The notes: generated by a model from the sequence alone, not told the origin. Positions 40,101 to 49,951 are shown, counted from the stretch's first letter. The stretch is DNA of 64,000 nucleotides from Pectobacterium brasiliense (GCF_016950255.1 NZ_JACGFN010000001.1:2728001-2792000); one strand, 5' to 3'. Numbers and translations are program-made.

Positions 40101-40529
40101 TTATTTCCGGGTAGCCAGAATAATACTGGATGCTTTAACCAGAGCGATTAATTCGCTGCCCACATCAATGTTCATCTCTTCCAGACTCTCATTGGTCACG
40201 GTTGAGGTCAGCGTCAATCCACCGGCAGTCACCAGTTGCACCGTCGAGTTGACGGCACCTTTCGTAACAGAACTCACCTTACCGTGAAACTGATTGCGGG
40301 CAGAAAAATTCAAACCACATTCGGCGGATGCCAGAATGACCCAAGGGGCTTTCACCAATGCAATGGCCGGTTTGCCAACGGCAAGGTCCATAGACTGACA
40401 GCTGGCTCGTGTAATCACCGTCGTTAACTTATCCCCACTTTCCAGAGTCAATGCGACTTCATTGTTTACCGCACCCTCAACAATGGAAGACACAACACCC
40501 GAAAGCTGATTTCTTGCTGAAACTGACAT
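40101..40529 (-). CDS. Molbindin with two TOBE (Mop) domains
   Basis: 142 residues made of two Mop/TOBE repeats that both begin SARNQ (residues 3-7 and about 73-77), with matching EVALTLESG / TVQLVTAGG and IALVKAPWVILA / IALVKASSIILA. Proteins of this kind (ModG type) bind molybdate or tungstate in the cytoplasm for storage or buffering. It stands alone next to the importer operon on the same strand, with its own upstream region that carries a 17-bp palindrome. Confidence 0.88.
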   Translation of the reverse strand: MSVSARNQLSGVVSSIVEGAVNNEVALTLESGDKLTTVITRASCQSMDLAVGKPAIALVKAPWVILASAECGLNFSARNQFHGKVSSVTKGAVNSTVQLVTAGGLTLTSTVTNESLEEMNIDVGSELIALVKASSIILATRK

Positions 40530-41057
40530 AACGACTCCTTTGGTTCATCTTTAACATAAAGTAACGACTAAATAACCCAGGCAGCAGGAAGTCGCGACAC
40601 GATAATTACCTGATGCACAACAGCGCCGGCGCTATTATTACGTTTCTTTCGTATCACAACTATTCCACGTTGGAATAACAGACGACAAATAATAGCCCTA
40701 TAGTAAACGTTCTCCTGAGAAAATTATGCGATGTGACGTCCATCATTCGCCAATTACCTCAAGATCAATAAGCCAAGATACTCATTTAGTATTATTTTGT
40801 GACGAGATAGATTCTATTTTCGCTGTTATTTACTGGTGATGTTACCGAATCAAGTAAGGTAATCTGGCACGCAACACTTCCTTTTCCCCCATAACGACGC
40901 GGATTTTTTCACCACGCGATGAGTCCCCCCGCGGCTGGCTTTTACGCTGATGGCGTAATTCTTACTAGTCAATTGGCCCACATGCCGTAAAATTCCCGCT
41001 TTCGTCATCACGACGTTCATAACGATACCCATTCTCCCATTCACGGTGGAGCAGAAC
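40530..41057. other. Molbindin-yhdT intergenic region
   Basis: 528 AT-rich bases without a convincing gene. It should hold the molbindin promoter (minus strand) and the yhdT-panF promoter (plus strand). The clear structure is a palindrome TATTCCA-CGT-TGGAATA at 40661-40677. A minus-strand open frame at 40850-41059 has no family signs and I do not call it. Confidence 0.5.
40661..40677. promoter_or_regulatory. 17-bp palindrome upstream of molbindin
   Basis: TATTCCA-CGT-TGGAATA is a perfect 7-bp inverted repeat with a 3-base centre, 132 bases upstream of the molbindin start. It does not resemble ModE, CRP, Fur or FNR sites. A regulator site is inferred only from symmetry and place. Confidence 0.35.
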
Positions 41058-41300
41058 ATGGATACACGCTTTCCTCAGGCACACAAAGAGGCCCGCTGGG
41101 CGTTTGGCCTGACGCTGGTTTATTTAGTGGCCTGGGTGCTTGCCGCCTATTTGCCTGACAACACACAAGGGATCACCGGCCTTCCACACTGGTTTGAGAT
41201 GGCCTGCCTGCTGCTGCCGCTTGTGTTTACGCTGCTGTGCTGGCTGATGGTTCGCGTCATTTTCCGCGATATCTCACTGGAGAGTGACGATGCAAATTGA
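41058..41300 (+). CDS. yhdT: YhdT, small membrane protein
   Basis: 80 residues from ATG 41058 (MDTRFPQAHKEARWAFGL), the same start as E. coli YhdT. Two membrane segments are predicted (about 18-36 and 47-70). The function is unknown. It overlaps panF by 11 bases, so coupling with pantothenate uptake is likely. Confidence 0.92.
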   Translation: MDTRFPQAHKEARWAFGLTLVYLVAWVLAAYLPDNTQGITGLPHWFEMACLLLPLVFTLLCWLMVRVIFRDISLESDDAN

Positions 41301-42741
41301 AATTTTATTGCCGCTGATTGGCTATCTTCTGCTGGTCTTCGGGCTGTCGGTCTATGCCTACCGTCGCCGTCAGGCGGGTAACTTTCTTAACGAGTATTTT
41401 CTCGGCGGCCGTTCTATGGGCGGGTTTGTGCTGGCGATGACGCTCATCGGTACTTACGTCAGCGCCAGCTCGTTTATCGGCGGGCCGGGTGCCGCGTATA
41501 AATACGGGCTGGGCTGGGTGCTGTTGTCGATGATCCAGCTTCCCACCATGCTGCTGTCGCTGGGCATTCTGGGAAAAAAATTCGCCATTCTGGCGCGGCG
41601 CTACAACGCCATTACGCTGAACGACATGCTGTACGCCCGCTACAACAGCCCGCTGCTGGTGTGGTTCGCCAGCATCAGCCTGCTGGTCGCGTTTATCGGT
41701 GCGATGGCCGTGCAGTTCATCGGCGGCGCACGCCTGCTGGAAACCGCGGCTAACATTCCTTACGACATCGGCCTGCTGATTTTCGGCGTCACTATTGCGT
41801 TGTACACCACGTTTGGCGGCTTCCGTGCTAGCGTGCTGAATGATGCGATGCAGGGCATTGTGATGCTGATCGGCACCGTCATCCTGCTGGTCGGCGTAAT
41901 CTATGCCGCTGGCGGTTTGCACAGCGCGGTGGATAAGCTGCAACAGATCGACCCAATGCTGGTCTCGCCGCAGGGCAGCGGCGGTATTCTGTCGATGCCG
42001 TTTATGGCCTCATTCTGGGTGCTGGTCTGCTTCGGCGTTATCGGCCTGCCGAACACCGCCGTTCGCTGTATCTCTTACCGCGACAGCAAAGCGCTGCACC
42101 GCGGGATTATCATCGGCACGATCGTCATCGGCATCCTGATGCTCGGCATGCATCTGGCTGGGGCGCTGGGTCGTGCCGTGATGCCAAATCTGACGATCCC
42201 CGATCAGGTGTTACCCGCGCTGATGGTCACCGTACTACCGCCGCTGGCCGCTGGGATCTTTCTCGCTGCGCCAATGGCCGCTATCATGTCCAACATTAAT
42301 GCGCATCTGCTTCAGGCTTCCGCCACGATCATCAAGGATCTCTATCTCAGCGTGCGCCCAGAGCAGATCCATAACGAACGCCGCATCAAGATCCTGTCCA
42401 GCATGACTACGCTACTGTTGGGTCTACTGGTGCTGCTGGCCTCCTTGCGGCCACCGGATATGATCATCTGGCTGAACCTGCTGGCGTTTGGCGGACTGGA
42501 AGCGGTGTTCCTGTGGCCGCTGGTGCTGGGCCTGTACTGGGAACGCGCGAACGCTGCGGGGGCGCTTAGCGCCATGTTAACCGGGGCGATTTGCTATACC
42601 TTACTGGCTAGCTTCAATCTTCAGCTGGCTGGATATCACCCGATTGTGCCATCGCTGTTACTCAGCCTGATGGCGTTTATTATTGGCAACCGCTTTGGTC
42701 ATAATCCACCAGCGCCAGTTGCCGCTTCATCTTCACTTTAA
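41290..42741 (+). CDS. panF: PanF, sodium/pantothenate symporter
   Basis: 483 residues from ATG 41290 ([18 protein letters not shown]), matching the E. coli start. About 12-13 membrane segments of the sodium:solute symporter family are predicted, with conserved [20 protein letters not shown]. It imports pantothenate, the precursor of coenzyme A. It is followed 17 bases later by prmA. Confidence 0.96.
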   Translation: MQIEILLPLIGYLLLVFGLSVYAYRRRQAGNFLNEYFLGGRSMGGFVLAMTLIGTYVSASSFIGGPGAAYKYGLGWVLLSMIQLPTMLLSLGILGKKFAILARRYNAITLNDMLYARYNSPLLVWFASISLLVAFIGAMAVQFIGGARLLETAANIPYDIGLLIFGVTIALYTTFGGFRASVLNDAMQGIVMLIGTVILLVGVIYAAGGLHSAVDKLQQIDPMLVSPQGSGGILSMPFMASFWVLVCFGVIGLPNTAVRCISYRDSKALHRGIIIGTIVIGILMLGMHLAGALGRAVMPNLTIPDQVLPALMVTVLPPLAAGIFLAAPMAAIMSNINAHLLQASATIIKDLYLSVRPEQIHNERRIKILSSMTTLLLGLLVLLASLRPPDMIIWLNLLAFGGLEAVFLWPLVLGLYWERANAAGALSAMLTGAICYTLLASFNLQLAGYHPIVPSLLLSLMAFIIGNRFGHNPPAPVAASSSL

Positions 42742-42758
42742 ATGTAATAGAGACTGCT

Positions 42759-43646
42759 ATGCCGTGGATTCAACTGAAAATAAACACCTCAGGAAATGTT
42801 GCAGAACAACTGGGTGACGCCATGATGGAAAGCGGTGCGGTATCCGTTACGTTTCAGGATACGCACGATAATCCCGTGTTCGAACCGCTGCCGGGCGAAA
42901 CCCGCCTGTGGGGCGATACCGACGCGATTGCGCTGTACGACGCCGAAACCGACATGAACGCGGTTATCGCCATACTGGAGCAAGAACCGCTGCTGGGCGT
43001 CGGTTTTAAACACAAAATCGAACAGTTGGAAGACAAAGACTGGGAACGTGAGTGGATGGATAACTTCCACCCGATGCAGTTCGGCAAACGTCTGTGGATT
43101 TGCCCAAGCTGGCGTGACATTCCTGACCCGACTGCCGTCAACGTCATGCTCGATCCGGGCCTGGCATTTGGCACTGGTACCCATCCAACGACCGCACTGT
43201 GCCTGCAATGGCTCGACGGGCTGGATCTGGAAGGGAAAACCATCATCGATTTCGGCTGCGGTTCCGGCATTCTGGCGATTGCCGCTCTGAAACTGGGTGC
43301 AGCACGCGCTATCGGGATTGATATCGATCCGCAGGCGATTCAGGCCAGCCGCGACAACGCACAGCGCAACGGTGTTTCCGAACGTCTTGAGCTTTATCTG
43401 CCGAAAGACCAGCCTGCCGACCTGTCTGCCGATGTCGTCGTCGCCAACATCCTTGCTGGCCCGCTACGCGAGCTGGCACCGCTGATTAGCGATTTGCCAA
43501 AAGCAGGCGGTCACCTCGGCCTGTCCGGTGTGCTGGCAACGCAAGCCGAAGGCGTCGCAGAAGCGTACGCAGACAAGTTCACACTCGATCCGGTGGCTGA
43601 ACGCGAAGAGTGGTGCCGCATTACCGGCCAACGTCGCGCCTCGTAA
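42759..43646 (+). CDS. prmA: PrmA, ribosomal protein L11 methyltransferase
   Basis: 295 residues. An N-terminal L11-recognition domain is followed by a class I SAM domain with [19 protein letters not shown] (motif I) and the catalytic-loop [11 protein letters not shown]. It trimethylates L11 at several sites. The order yhdT-panF-prmA-dusB-fis is as in E. coli, except that a carbonic anhydrase gene lies between prmA and dusB. Confidence 0.97.
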   Translation: MPWIQLKINTSGNVAEQLGDAMMESGAVSVTFQDTHDNPVFEPLPGETRLWGDTDAIALYDAETDMNAVIAILEQEPLLGVGFKHKIEQLEDKDWEREWMDNFHPMQFGKRLWICPSWRDIPDPTAVNVMLDPGLAFGTGTHPTTALCLQWLDGLDLEGKTIIDFGCGSGILAIAALKLGAARAIGIDIDPQAIQASRDNAQRNGVSERLELYLPKDQPADLSADVVVANILAGPLRELAPLISDLPKAGGHLGLSGVLATQAEGVAEAYADKFTLDPVAEREEWCRITGQRRAS

Positions 43647-43667
43647 TAACATTATCCTGCTAGTCCC

Positions 43668-43692
43668 GCCCACCGTACGTACAACGGTGGGC
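43668..43692 (+). terminator. Hairpin after prmA
   Basis: GCCCACCGT (43668-43676), a 7-base loop and ACGGTGGGC (43684-43692) form a perfect 9-bp stem 22 bases past the prmA stop. A CT-rich stretch follows rather than a clean U-run. Confidence 0.6.
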
Positions 43693-43821
43693 ACACTTCT
43701 TCCTGCTATATCTCACGATTGATCCCCATAAACAGGCGTATTATTCAGCTCGGCAAGCGACTGGACGTCACCTGCGCCCGGCGCTCAACGATGCCATATC
43801 ATTATTTTCAAGGGATGAAAA

Positions 43822-44556
43822 ATGAAAGGTAAACTCTCTGTCGTATTGATGTTATCCGCCAGCTTTTCCGCCTTGGCGGCCGATCCGGTTCACTGGGGCT
43901 ACGAAGGCAACGGCGATCCCGCACACTGGGGAAAGCTGTCCCCAGACTTCTCGCTGTGTGAAACCGGTAAAAACCAATCTCCCATTAATATCCGCCAGGC
44001 GCTGGACGCCCAGCACGCCCCTCTACAGCTGGCTTTCCAGTCTGGGACACAGCAAATTATCAACAACGGGCATACCGTTCAGGTTAACGTGGGCCCGGGG
44101 AATACGCTGGTATTGGATAACGAGACATTCACCTTGCAGCAGTTTCACTTTCACGCCCCGAGCGAGAATGAAATCGATGGTAAGCAGTTTCCGCTAGAAG
44201 GCCATTTTATCTATAAAGACGCGGCTGACGCGCTTACCGTTATTGCGGTAATGTTTCAGGAAGGAGAAGCCAATCTGCCGCTAGCCACGACATGGCAGCA
44301 AATTCCGGCTCAGGTTAATCAGGCGGAGGATGTACGCACGCCAATCGCGATTCAGAGCCTGTTACCGACGTCATTAAACTACTATCGGTTTAGTGGGTCG
44401 CTCACCACACCACCGTGTTCAGAAGGCATTCGCTGGCTCGTGTTGGATCACCCCGTCACCGCCTCTGCCGAACAAATAAACCAGTTCCGCTCGGTTATGC
44501 GTCACGCCAATAATCGCCCCGTACAGGCGCTTAATGGCCGCGTCATCATCCATTAA
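43822..44556 (+). CDS. cah: Periplasmic alpha-carbonic anhydrase
   Basis: 244 residues. A signal peptide (about 1-19, ending LAA) precedes a complete alpha-class domain. The zinc histidines are in QQFHFHAPSENEI (two) and GHFIY (third), and the C-terminal TTPPCSEGIRW motif is present. It interconverts carbon dioxide and bicarbonate in the periplasm. It has its own upstream region and lies within the otherwise conserved prmA-dusB junction, so it is probably an accessory gene in this lineage. Confidence 0.93.
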   Translation: MKGKLSVVLMLSASFSALAADPVHWGYEGNGDPAHWGKLSPDFSLCETGKNQSPINIRQALDAQHAPLQLAFQSGTQQIINNGHTVQVNVGPGNTLVLDNETFTLQQFHFHAPSENEIDGKQFPLEGHFIYKDAADALTVIAVMFQEGEANLPLATTWQQIPAQVNQAEDVRTPIAIQSLLPTSLNYYRFSGSLTTPPCSEGIRWLVLDHPVTASAEQINQFRSVMRHANNRPVQALNGRVIIH

Positions 44557-44902
44557 GCCACTCCGCGAGGCTGGTCAGAACATTTGTCGGCCAGCCGATA
44601 CCCTTTTTTGCCGCATTAACCAACGCATTTCACTGATAAAGCATTGATAGGCTGCTGTATCTCCACCAAAAATGACCGCGATTGCAGATAAAATTCTGTA
44701 AGCAGATGAATATTTTATCGTTCAAAAAATCAGCACAAAAACATAACACACTGTTAAATATGAATAATATTTTCATATACCTCTACGAACTGCATTTTCA
44801 TTGATCGATAGCCGTAAATTGGTCAAAGTTTGGCCTTTCATCTGACGTAAAAAATGCGTAATATACGCGCCCTTGCAGGCACAGTATGGTCAATTTTTGT
44901 CT
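44557..44902. promoter_or_regulatory. cah-dusB intergenic region with dusB-fis promoter
   Basis: 346 bases, strongly AT-rich between 44690 and 44800. A TAATAT -10-like box at 44859-44864 is followed by a GC-rich discriminator ACGCGCCC, as expected for the growth-rate and stringently controlled dusB-fis promoter of E. coli. No convincing -35 is seen. The AT-rich block may hold Fis or IHF sites (inference). Confidence 0.5.
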
Positions 44903-45868
44903 ATGCACATTGGACAATTTCAGCTTAGTAATCGCTTGATAGCAGCCCCAATGGCTGGTATTAGCGATCGCCCATTTAGAGCACTCTGTCATGCGATGGG
45001 CGCTGGAATGACCGTGTCTGAAATGCTTTCTTCCAACCCGGAAGTGTGGCGTTCAGACAAGTCGCGTTTGCGAATGGTTCATAGTGATGAACCGGGTATC
45101 AGAGCCGTGCAAATTGCCGGTTGTGACCCCGATGAGATGGCGGCGGCAGCGAGAATCAACGCTGATTCCGGCGCGCAGATCATTGACATCAATATGGGCT
45201 GCCCGGCGAAGAAGGTGAACCGCAAGATGGCAGGATCTGCATTGTTGCAGTATCCGGATTTGGTCAAACAGATCCTCTCTTCGGTAGTGAAAGCGGTAGA
45301 CGTACCGGTGACACTGAAGATCCGTACCGGTTGGGCACCAGAGCATCGTAACTGTGTAGAAATTGCCAAACTGGCTGAAGACTGTGGCATTCAAGCGTTA
45401 ACCATTCACGGACGCACCCGTGCGTGCCTGTTCAATGGTTTCGCCGAATACGACAGCATTCGGGCAGTTAAGCAGGCCGTTTCCATTCCTATTATTGCGA
45501 ATGGCGACATTACAGACCCGCATAAAGCCAGAGCGGTTCTTGACTACACCGGGGCTGACGCCCTGATGATAGGACGAGCCGCTCAGGGAAGACCCTGGAT
45601 CTTTCGGGAAATCCAGCATTATCTGGACACAGGGGAGTTGCTGGCACCAATGCCGTTGGCAGAGGTCAAGCGCTTGTTGATCGAGCATATACGGGAATTG
45701 CACGACTTTTATGGTCCAGGCAAGGGATTTCGTATCGCTCGTAAGCACGTATCCTGGTATCTCCAGGAGCATGCCCCAAACGACCAGTTTAGGCGCACAT
45801 TCAACGCCATTGAGGATGCCAGCGAGCAGCTGGAGGCGTTGAAGGCATATTTTGAAAATCTTGCGTAA
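44903..45868 (+). CDS. dusB: DusB, tRNA-dihydrouridine synthase B
   Basis: 321 residues from ATG 44903 ([25 protein letters not shown]), aligned with the E. coli start. The FMN-binding barrel motifs [16 protein letters not shown], the catalytic cysteine in that stretch, and HGRTR are conserved. It reduces uridine to dihydrouridine at position 17 of tRNAs. It is co-transcribed with fis 23 bases downstream. Confidence 0.97.
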
Positions 45869-45891
45869 ACAGAAAAAGAGCTGACAGAACT

Positions 45892-46188
45892 ATGTTCGAA
45901 CAACGCGTGAATTCTGACGTACTGACCGTTTCCACTGTAAACTCTCAGGCTCAGGTAACCCAAAAACCCCTGCGCGACTCGGTTAAACAGGCACTGAAGA
46001 ACTATTTTGCTCAATTGAACGGTCAGGATGTAAGTGACCTGTATGAGCTGGTACTGGCTGAAGTTGAACAGCCACTGTTGGACATGGTGATGCAATACAC
46101 CCGCGGTAACCAAACCCGCGCTGCCCTGATGATGGGCATCAACCGCGGTACTCTGCGTAAGAAATTGAAAAAATACGGCATGAACTGA
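45892..46188 (+). CDS. fis: Fis, nucleoid-associated DNA-bending protein
   Basis: 98 residues, nearly identical to E. coli Fis, with the C-terminal helix-turn-helix [15 protein letters not shown]. Fis activates rRNA promoters and shapes the nucleoid in fast growth; a target rRNA operon lies 15 kb away in this window. A strong terminator follows. Confidence 0.99.
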
Positions 46189-46210
46189 TACTAATCAGTT
46201 AATCATTTGA

Positions 46211-46250
46211 AAAAAGGCGCTTTACCTCTTGGGTTAAGCGCCTTTTTCTT
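46211..46250 (+). terminator. Intrinsic terminator after fis
   Basis: AAAAAGGCGCTT (46211-46222) pairs with AAGCGCCTTTTT (46236-46247), followed by CTT. It lies 23 bases past the fis stop. Confidence 0.85.
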
Positions 46251-46430
46251 TGCCTTCTATTTAGGCAGCAATAGCCTTAGCGTGGACGGTGTGAGCGGAT
46301 TGACGCATAAAAGGGTCGGTGCAGATTATTCGGCCATGATTAATTTGCAAAAAATGGTCGTCTGATTTTCGGTTGTGAGAGTGTCGTCGGGTGTTCAAGA
46401 TGAGTCCCGTATATCGCAAAGGAGATAATC

Positions 46431-47207
46431 ATGGACTTCGCTGAACTTCATCATCAAAGCAACCCCTTACTCATCGCCAATGTCTGGGATGCAAGCAGTG
46501 CTATTGCCGCTCAGTATGCAGGCTATCAAGCCCTGGGAACATCAAGCGCGGCAATCGCCGCCATGTTAGGTTATGAGGACGGAGAAGCGATGTCATTTGA
46601 TGAATTGCTATACATCGTCACGCGTATCAAATCCGTTAGTGACCTACCATTAAGCGTTGATGTTGAAGCGGGGTTTGGTAGAACAGCAAGCGAGATAACC
46701 GCGAATCTCAAGCGCCTCACCTCACTCGGCGTGGTTGGCGTAAACCTTGAGGATAGCAGAGTGGTTAATGGTGTCAGACAACTTGATGATGCCGTAGCAT
46801 TTAGCAGAACCTTAAAAAGGATTCGTCATGCGTTGAGCATAGAGAATGACCAATTGTTCTTTAATATTCGTACCGATACTTTTCTTCTTGGTCATGAGCA
46901 GGCACTACAGGAAACACTAATACGTGGTCGATTATATGAAGAGGCTGGTGCAGACGGCCTTTTTGTTCCATGCCTAACGTCTGAAAATGATATTGCGATC
47001 ATTTCTCGGGAGATTAATTTGCCACTCAACGTCATGTGCATGCCAGACCTCCCTGCTTTCGACAGGCTGAAGACGCTCGGTGTCAATCGCCTCTCTATGG
47101 GTAATTTTGTTCATTCCACCATTCAATCAACGTTTAAAAACATAATGCTCACTATCCAGTCGCAACAGTCATTTGCAGGAGTATTTGTTGATGAAAGTTC
47201 TCGATAA
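46431..47207 (+). CDS. Isocitrate lyase/PEP mutase family protein
   Basis: 258 residues. The sequence fits the phosphoenolpyruvate mutase/isocitrate lyase barrel: NVWDASSAIAAQYAGYQALGTSSAAIA, metal-binding acidic LSVDVEAGFG and NLEDS. It lacks the KKCGH loop of true isocitrate lyase, so it is probably a C-C or C-P lyase or hydrolase of unknown substrate. AAGGAG precedes the ATG. Its end overlaps the start of the broken ada gene by 17 bases. Confidence 0.8.
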   Translation: MDFAELHHQSNPLLIANVWDASSAIAAQYAGYQALGTSSAAIAAMLGYEDGEAMSFDELLYIVTRIKSVSDLPLSVDVEAGFGRTASEITANLKRLTSLGVVGVNLEDSRVVNGVRQLDDAVAFSRTLKRIRHALSIENDQLFFNIRTDTFLLGHEQALQETLIRGRLYEEAGADGLFVPCLTSENDIAIISREINLPLNVMCMPDLPAFDRLKTLGVNRLSMGNFVHSTIQSTFKNIMLTIQSQQSFAGVFVDESSR

Positions 47208-48255
47208 TGACCAGTGCGATGTCTGGTATCAGGCACTACTTGAGCGCGATTCTGGCTATACGGGGGTGTTTTTTGTTGGTGTAATCACAACGGGCGTATT
47301 TTGTATTTCCGTATGCCGGGCACGAAAACCGAAACGTGAAAATGTCGAGTTTTATAAGGATGTTAAATCTGCTCTGGATGCAGGGTTTCGCCCCTGCAAA
47401 GTGTGCAGACCAACAGAAAACGCGCATAGCGCACCACGTTTAATTGAACAAGCACTTGAACTCGTGCGCGCCAATCCTAAAACACGTATCAGCGACACGG
47501 AGCTTCGTAAACACGACATCAGTCCAGAGCGCGTTCGGCGATGGTTTCTGCAAAATCACGGTATTACCTTTCAGGCTTTTCAACGCATGCAGCGGGTCAA
47601 TGTCGCACTTCAGGAACTAAAAGGTGGGCGTAATGCGACCGAGGTGGCATTTGATAGCGGCTACGAATCATTAAGTGGTTTTGGCTACACCTATAAACGC
47701 CTCACTGGCGTGAGCCCAACCGAACAAAGTCAGGTGATTATGATTCACCGTTTTACCACGCCGCTCGGCCCGATGTTTGTTTGTGCCACCGAACGTGGTG
47801 TTTGCCTGCTGGAATTTACTGACCGTCGCATGCTGGAGACCGAATTTCGCGATCTTCAGCGCTTGCTCAATGCCCGAATAATGTCAGGTGAAAATAATCA
47901 TACCCGGCAAACAGAAAAAGAGATTAGCGAGTATTTTTCAGGCACACGCCAACAATTTACTCTTTTGCTCGATACTCCAGGCAGTGATTTTCAGCGTACC
48001 GTTTGGCAGGAACTACGTTCAGTTCCTTATGGCTAAACCTCGCACTATCAGGCGCTTTCCGGGCTGATAGGGAACCCTAACGCGGTACGAGCGGTAGCTG
48101 CGGCGAACGGTGCAAACCGGGTAGCAATAGTCATTCCCTGCCACAGAATTATTGGCAAGGATGGCACGATGACAGGCTATGGCGGCGGTATCGCGCGCAA
48201 AAAATGGCTCATTGAGCATGAAAAAACAATGCTTAATCATCCGACGGAAAGCTAA
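47191..48255 (+). pseudogene. ada: ada, alkylated-DNA response protein broken by one in-frame stop
   Basis: Read through, the frame from ATG 47191 to TAA 48253-48255 would give 354 residues, the length of E. coli Ada. It has the N-terminal zinc domain with four cysteines (FCISVC and PCKVC), an AraC-type helix-turn-helix region, and a C-terminal methyltransferase with IPCHRIIG. A TAA at 48034-48036 (codon 282) interrupts SVPYG*TSHYQALSGLIG; E. coli has glutamate at this place, so a single GAA to TAA change would explain it. The 281-residue product keeps the sensor and DNA-binding parts but loses the acceptor cysteine (about C317) for O6-methylguanine. No frameshift is present. Sequencing error is possible. 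Confidence 0.85.
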
Positions 48256-48335
48256 ACCTAATAGGGTGAGAATGCTTCCAGCACATGGCGATAAGCGATA
48301 AAACACTCTCGACTTGAGCCACGGCGAACCCAGAA

Positions 48336-48737
48336 TCACAACACCTCAACCAGCTCAAACTCTTCAAACACCAGCAGCATATCTGGGGCGAAGGTGCCTT
48401 CTCGTTCGAAAAACGTCTGATGGCCTTCGCGCCAGAAAGCCAGGCTTTTGTCGCCTTCGCCTTCTTTCGCTGCCATCTCAGCGGTGACGTCGCAGTAGCG
48501 CACCAGCGTTAACGAGCGCGTGCGAATGACGCAGGAAGGCTGTCCGGCACCGTCCAGAACGATATTGTAATCGCCGACCTGTGGCGTTTCCTCGTTTTTG
48601 AACATGTGATACGAGCTACAGGTTGCGGTTTTATGCCCTTCGAGTACCAGTTGCAGCAGCTCATCCGCCAGCGCGGGACTGTCGCCAAATGACCAGCGTA
48701 GCGCGTCTGGGTATTGCTCTAATCCTTGCTTACTCAT
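48336..48737 (-). CDS. ASCH-domain protein
   Basis: 133 residues. WSFGDSPALADELLQLVLEGHKTATCS with a following GDYNIVLDGAGQPSCVIRT is typical of the ASCH domain (a PUA-like fold). ASCH proteins are proposed to bind RNA, and one from Zymomonas is reported as a ribonuclease. The role here is unknown. It is convergent with the ada pseudogene. Confidence 0.85.
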   Translation of the reverse strand: MSKQGLEQYPDALRWSFGDSPALADELLQLVLEGHKTATCSSYHMFKNEETPQVGDYNIVLDGAGQPSCVIRTRSLTLVRYCDVTAEMAAKEGEGDKSLAFWREGHQTFFEREGTFAPDMLLVFEEFELVEVL

Positions 48738-48805
48738 TATCTTCCTCTGTTTATATGGCTATGATTGCTTTGTGTTCTCACGCCATGATAGTCATAAAGC
48801 GAGCA

Positions 48806-49951
48806 TCAGGTAATATCCACTTCTACCCAGAGCGCGGCATGGTCGGACGCCGCCGTGTCCCATGAGGTGACTTCAGGTAGCGGCGTAACGGGTTCCGCGC
48901 CCTCTTTGGCGGCAATCTTGTCGATATTATAAATGCCCCGACGCTCGACGCCCCACTCCACCACCGCCTGATGCAGCGGTGCAGATAAGAAAATGTAGTC
49001 CAGTTGGTTTAACCGAGCCCCTTTCTTTCCTCCAGAAAAATAGTAGGTGTAGCGCTCTTTTTCTGGGCGCTCAGGGTCGATAACCGGGTGTAAATCCGAC
49101 AGAGAAAACAGCGGAGCCAAACTGTGCCAGGGGTTTGACGAATCCTCGTTCAAATCACCGAGAATGACCACGTAATCCTTCTTGAGATCGTAAGTCTGTT
49201 GAACAATCTCCGCCACGCGTTCGGCCTGATCGCGGCGTTTCTCTGCCCCACGCAGCCGCTCTTCTTCCGTTTGGCCGCTCTGGCTTTTGAAATGGTTACA
49301 CAGAATATAAATCGGCTGTTTGAGGCCGGCATCCAGCGTCACTTCGAGACAATCACGGCTAAATACGGGATCGAAGCGCTTTCCGGCATCAAAAATATGC
49401 GTGCGGAGCTGGGCAATCCGATAACGCGTCAGGCAGGCGACATCAATACCGCGCGGATCGTTCGGGCTGTCGATCATCACGAACTGGCTGAATTTATCGT
49501 CCCCCAGCACCTGATTGTTGAAATCACGCAGGACGTCCATGTTTTCGACTTCAACCGCGCACAGAATATCGGCGTTAAGCAGGGTAATAATCTTGCCCGT
49601 ATTCTTACGCTGCTGACTGCTGAACTCCTGCGCCTTAAACACGATTTCGCCGATCCAATCCCTACGTCCCCGGCAGCTTTTATTAATTCGGAACCCGGTG
49701 CCAGCGTCCTCTTTTTTCCATCGCCCCAACGTGCCTGCATCGGTGCGAATATCAATATAAGGGCGCAGTGCGATAGAAAGGCGGAACACTTTCTCTTTCA
49801 GGGCATCATCGTATTGGGGCTGTTCAAGAAGATGCTGAAGCTGCCTGACCTGCTGCAACAAGGCGTCAATCTGTTTGGAATCGGGGAGGTTGAGAATCGC
49901 GCTACGGTGGAACAGGTTCTCGACGTTATAGCTGGCGATACGGATCTTCAT
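48806..49951 (-). CDS. Endonuclease/exonuclease/phosphatase (EEP) family protein
   Basis: 381 residues from ATG 49951 (MKIRIASYNVENLF), which has AGGAGA eight bases upstream; the longer frame is not needed. EEP-fold catalytic motifs are present: SYNVENL, CAVEVEN (metal-binding Glu), LGDLNED and SDHAALWVEV. No signal peptide is seen, so it acts in the cytoplasm. The substrate (DNA, RNA, lipid or sugar phosphate) cannot be told from sequence. It lies between the ASCH gene and a divergent amino acid transporter. Confidence 0.8.
   Translation of the reverse strand: MKIRIASYNVENLFHRSAILNLPDSKQIDALLQQVRQLQHLLEQPQYDDALKEKVFRLSIALRPYIDIRTDAGTLGRWKKEDAGTGFRINKSCRGRRDWIGEIVFKAQEFSSQQRKNTGKIITLLNADILCAVEVENMDVLRDFNNQVLGDDKFSQFVMIDSPNDPRGIDVACLTRYRIAQLRTHIFDAGKRFDPVFSRDCLEVTLDAGLKQPIYILCNHFKSQSGQTEEERLRGAEKRRDQAERVAEIVQQTYDLKKDYVVILGDLNEDSSNPWHSLAPLFSLSDLHPVIDPERPEKERYTYYFSGGKKGARLNQLDYIFLSAPLHQAVVEWGVERRGIYNIDKIAAKEGAEPVTPLPEVTSWDTAASDHAALWVEVDIT

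Noticed and set aside
40850..41059. 69-codon minus-strand frame upstream of yhdT
   Set aside because: It overlaps the yhdT start and likely promoter, and its composition resembles no known protein.
48034..48036. Programmed stop-codon recoding in ada
   Set aside because: The codon is TAA, not TGA, and no selenocysteine-type element or frameshift signal is evident. A simple nonsense mutation explains it.
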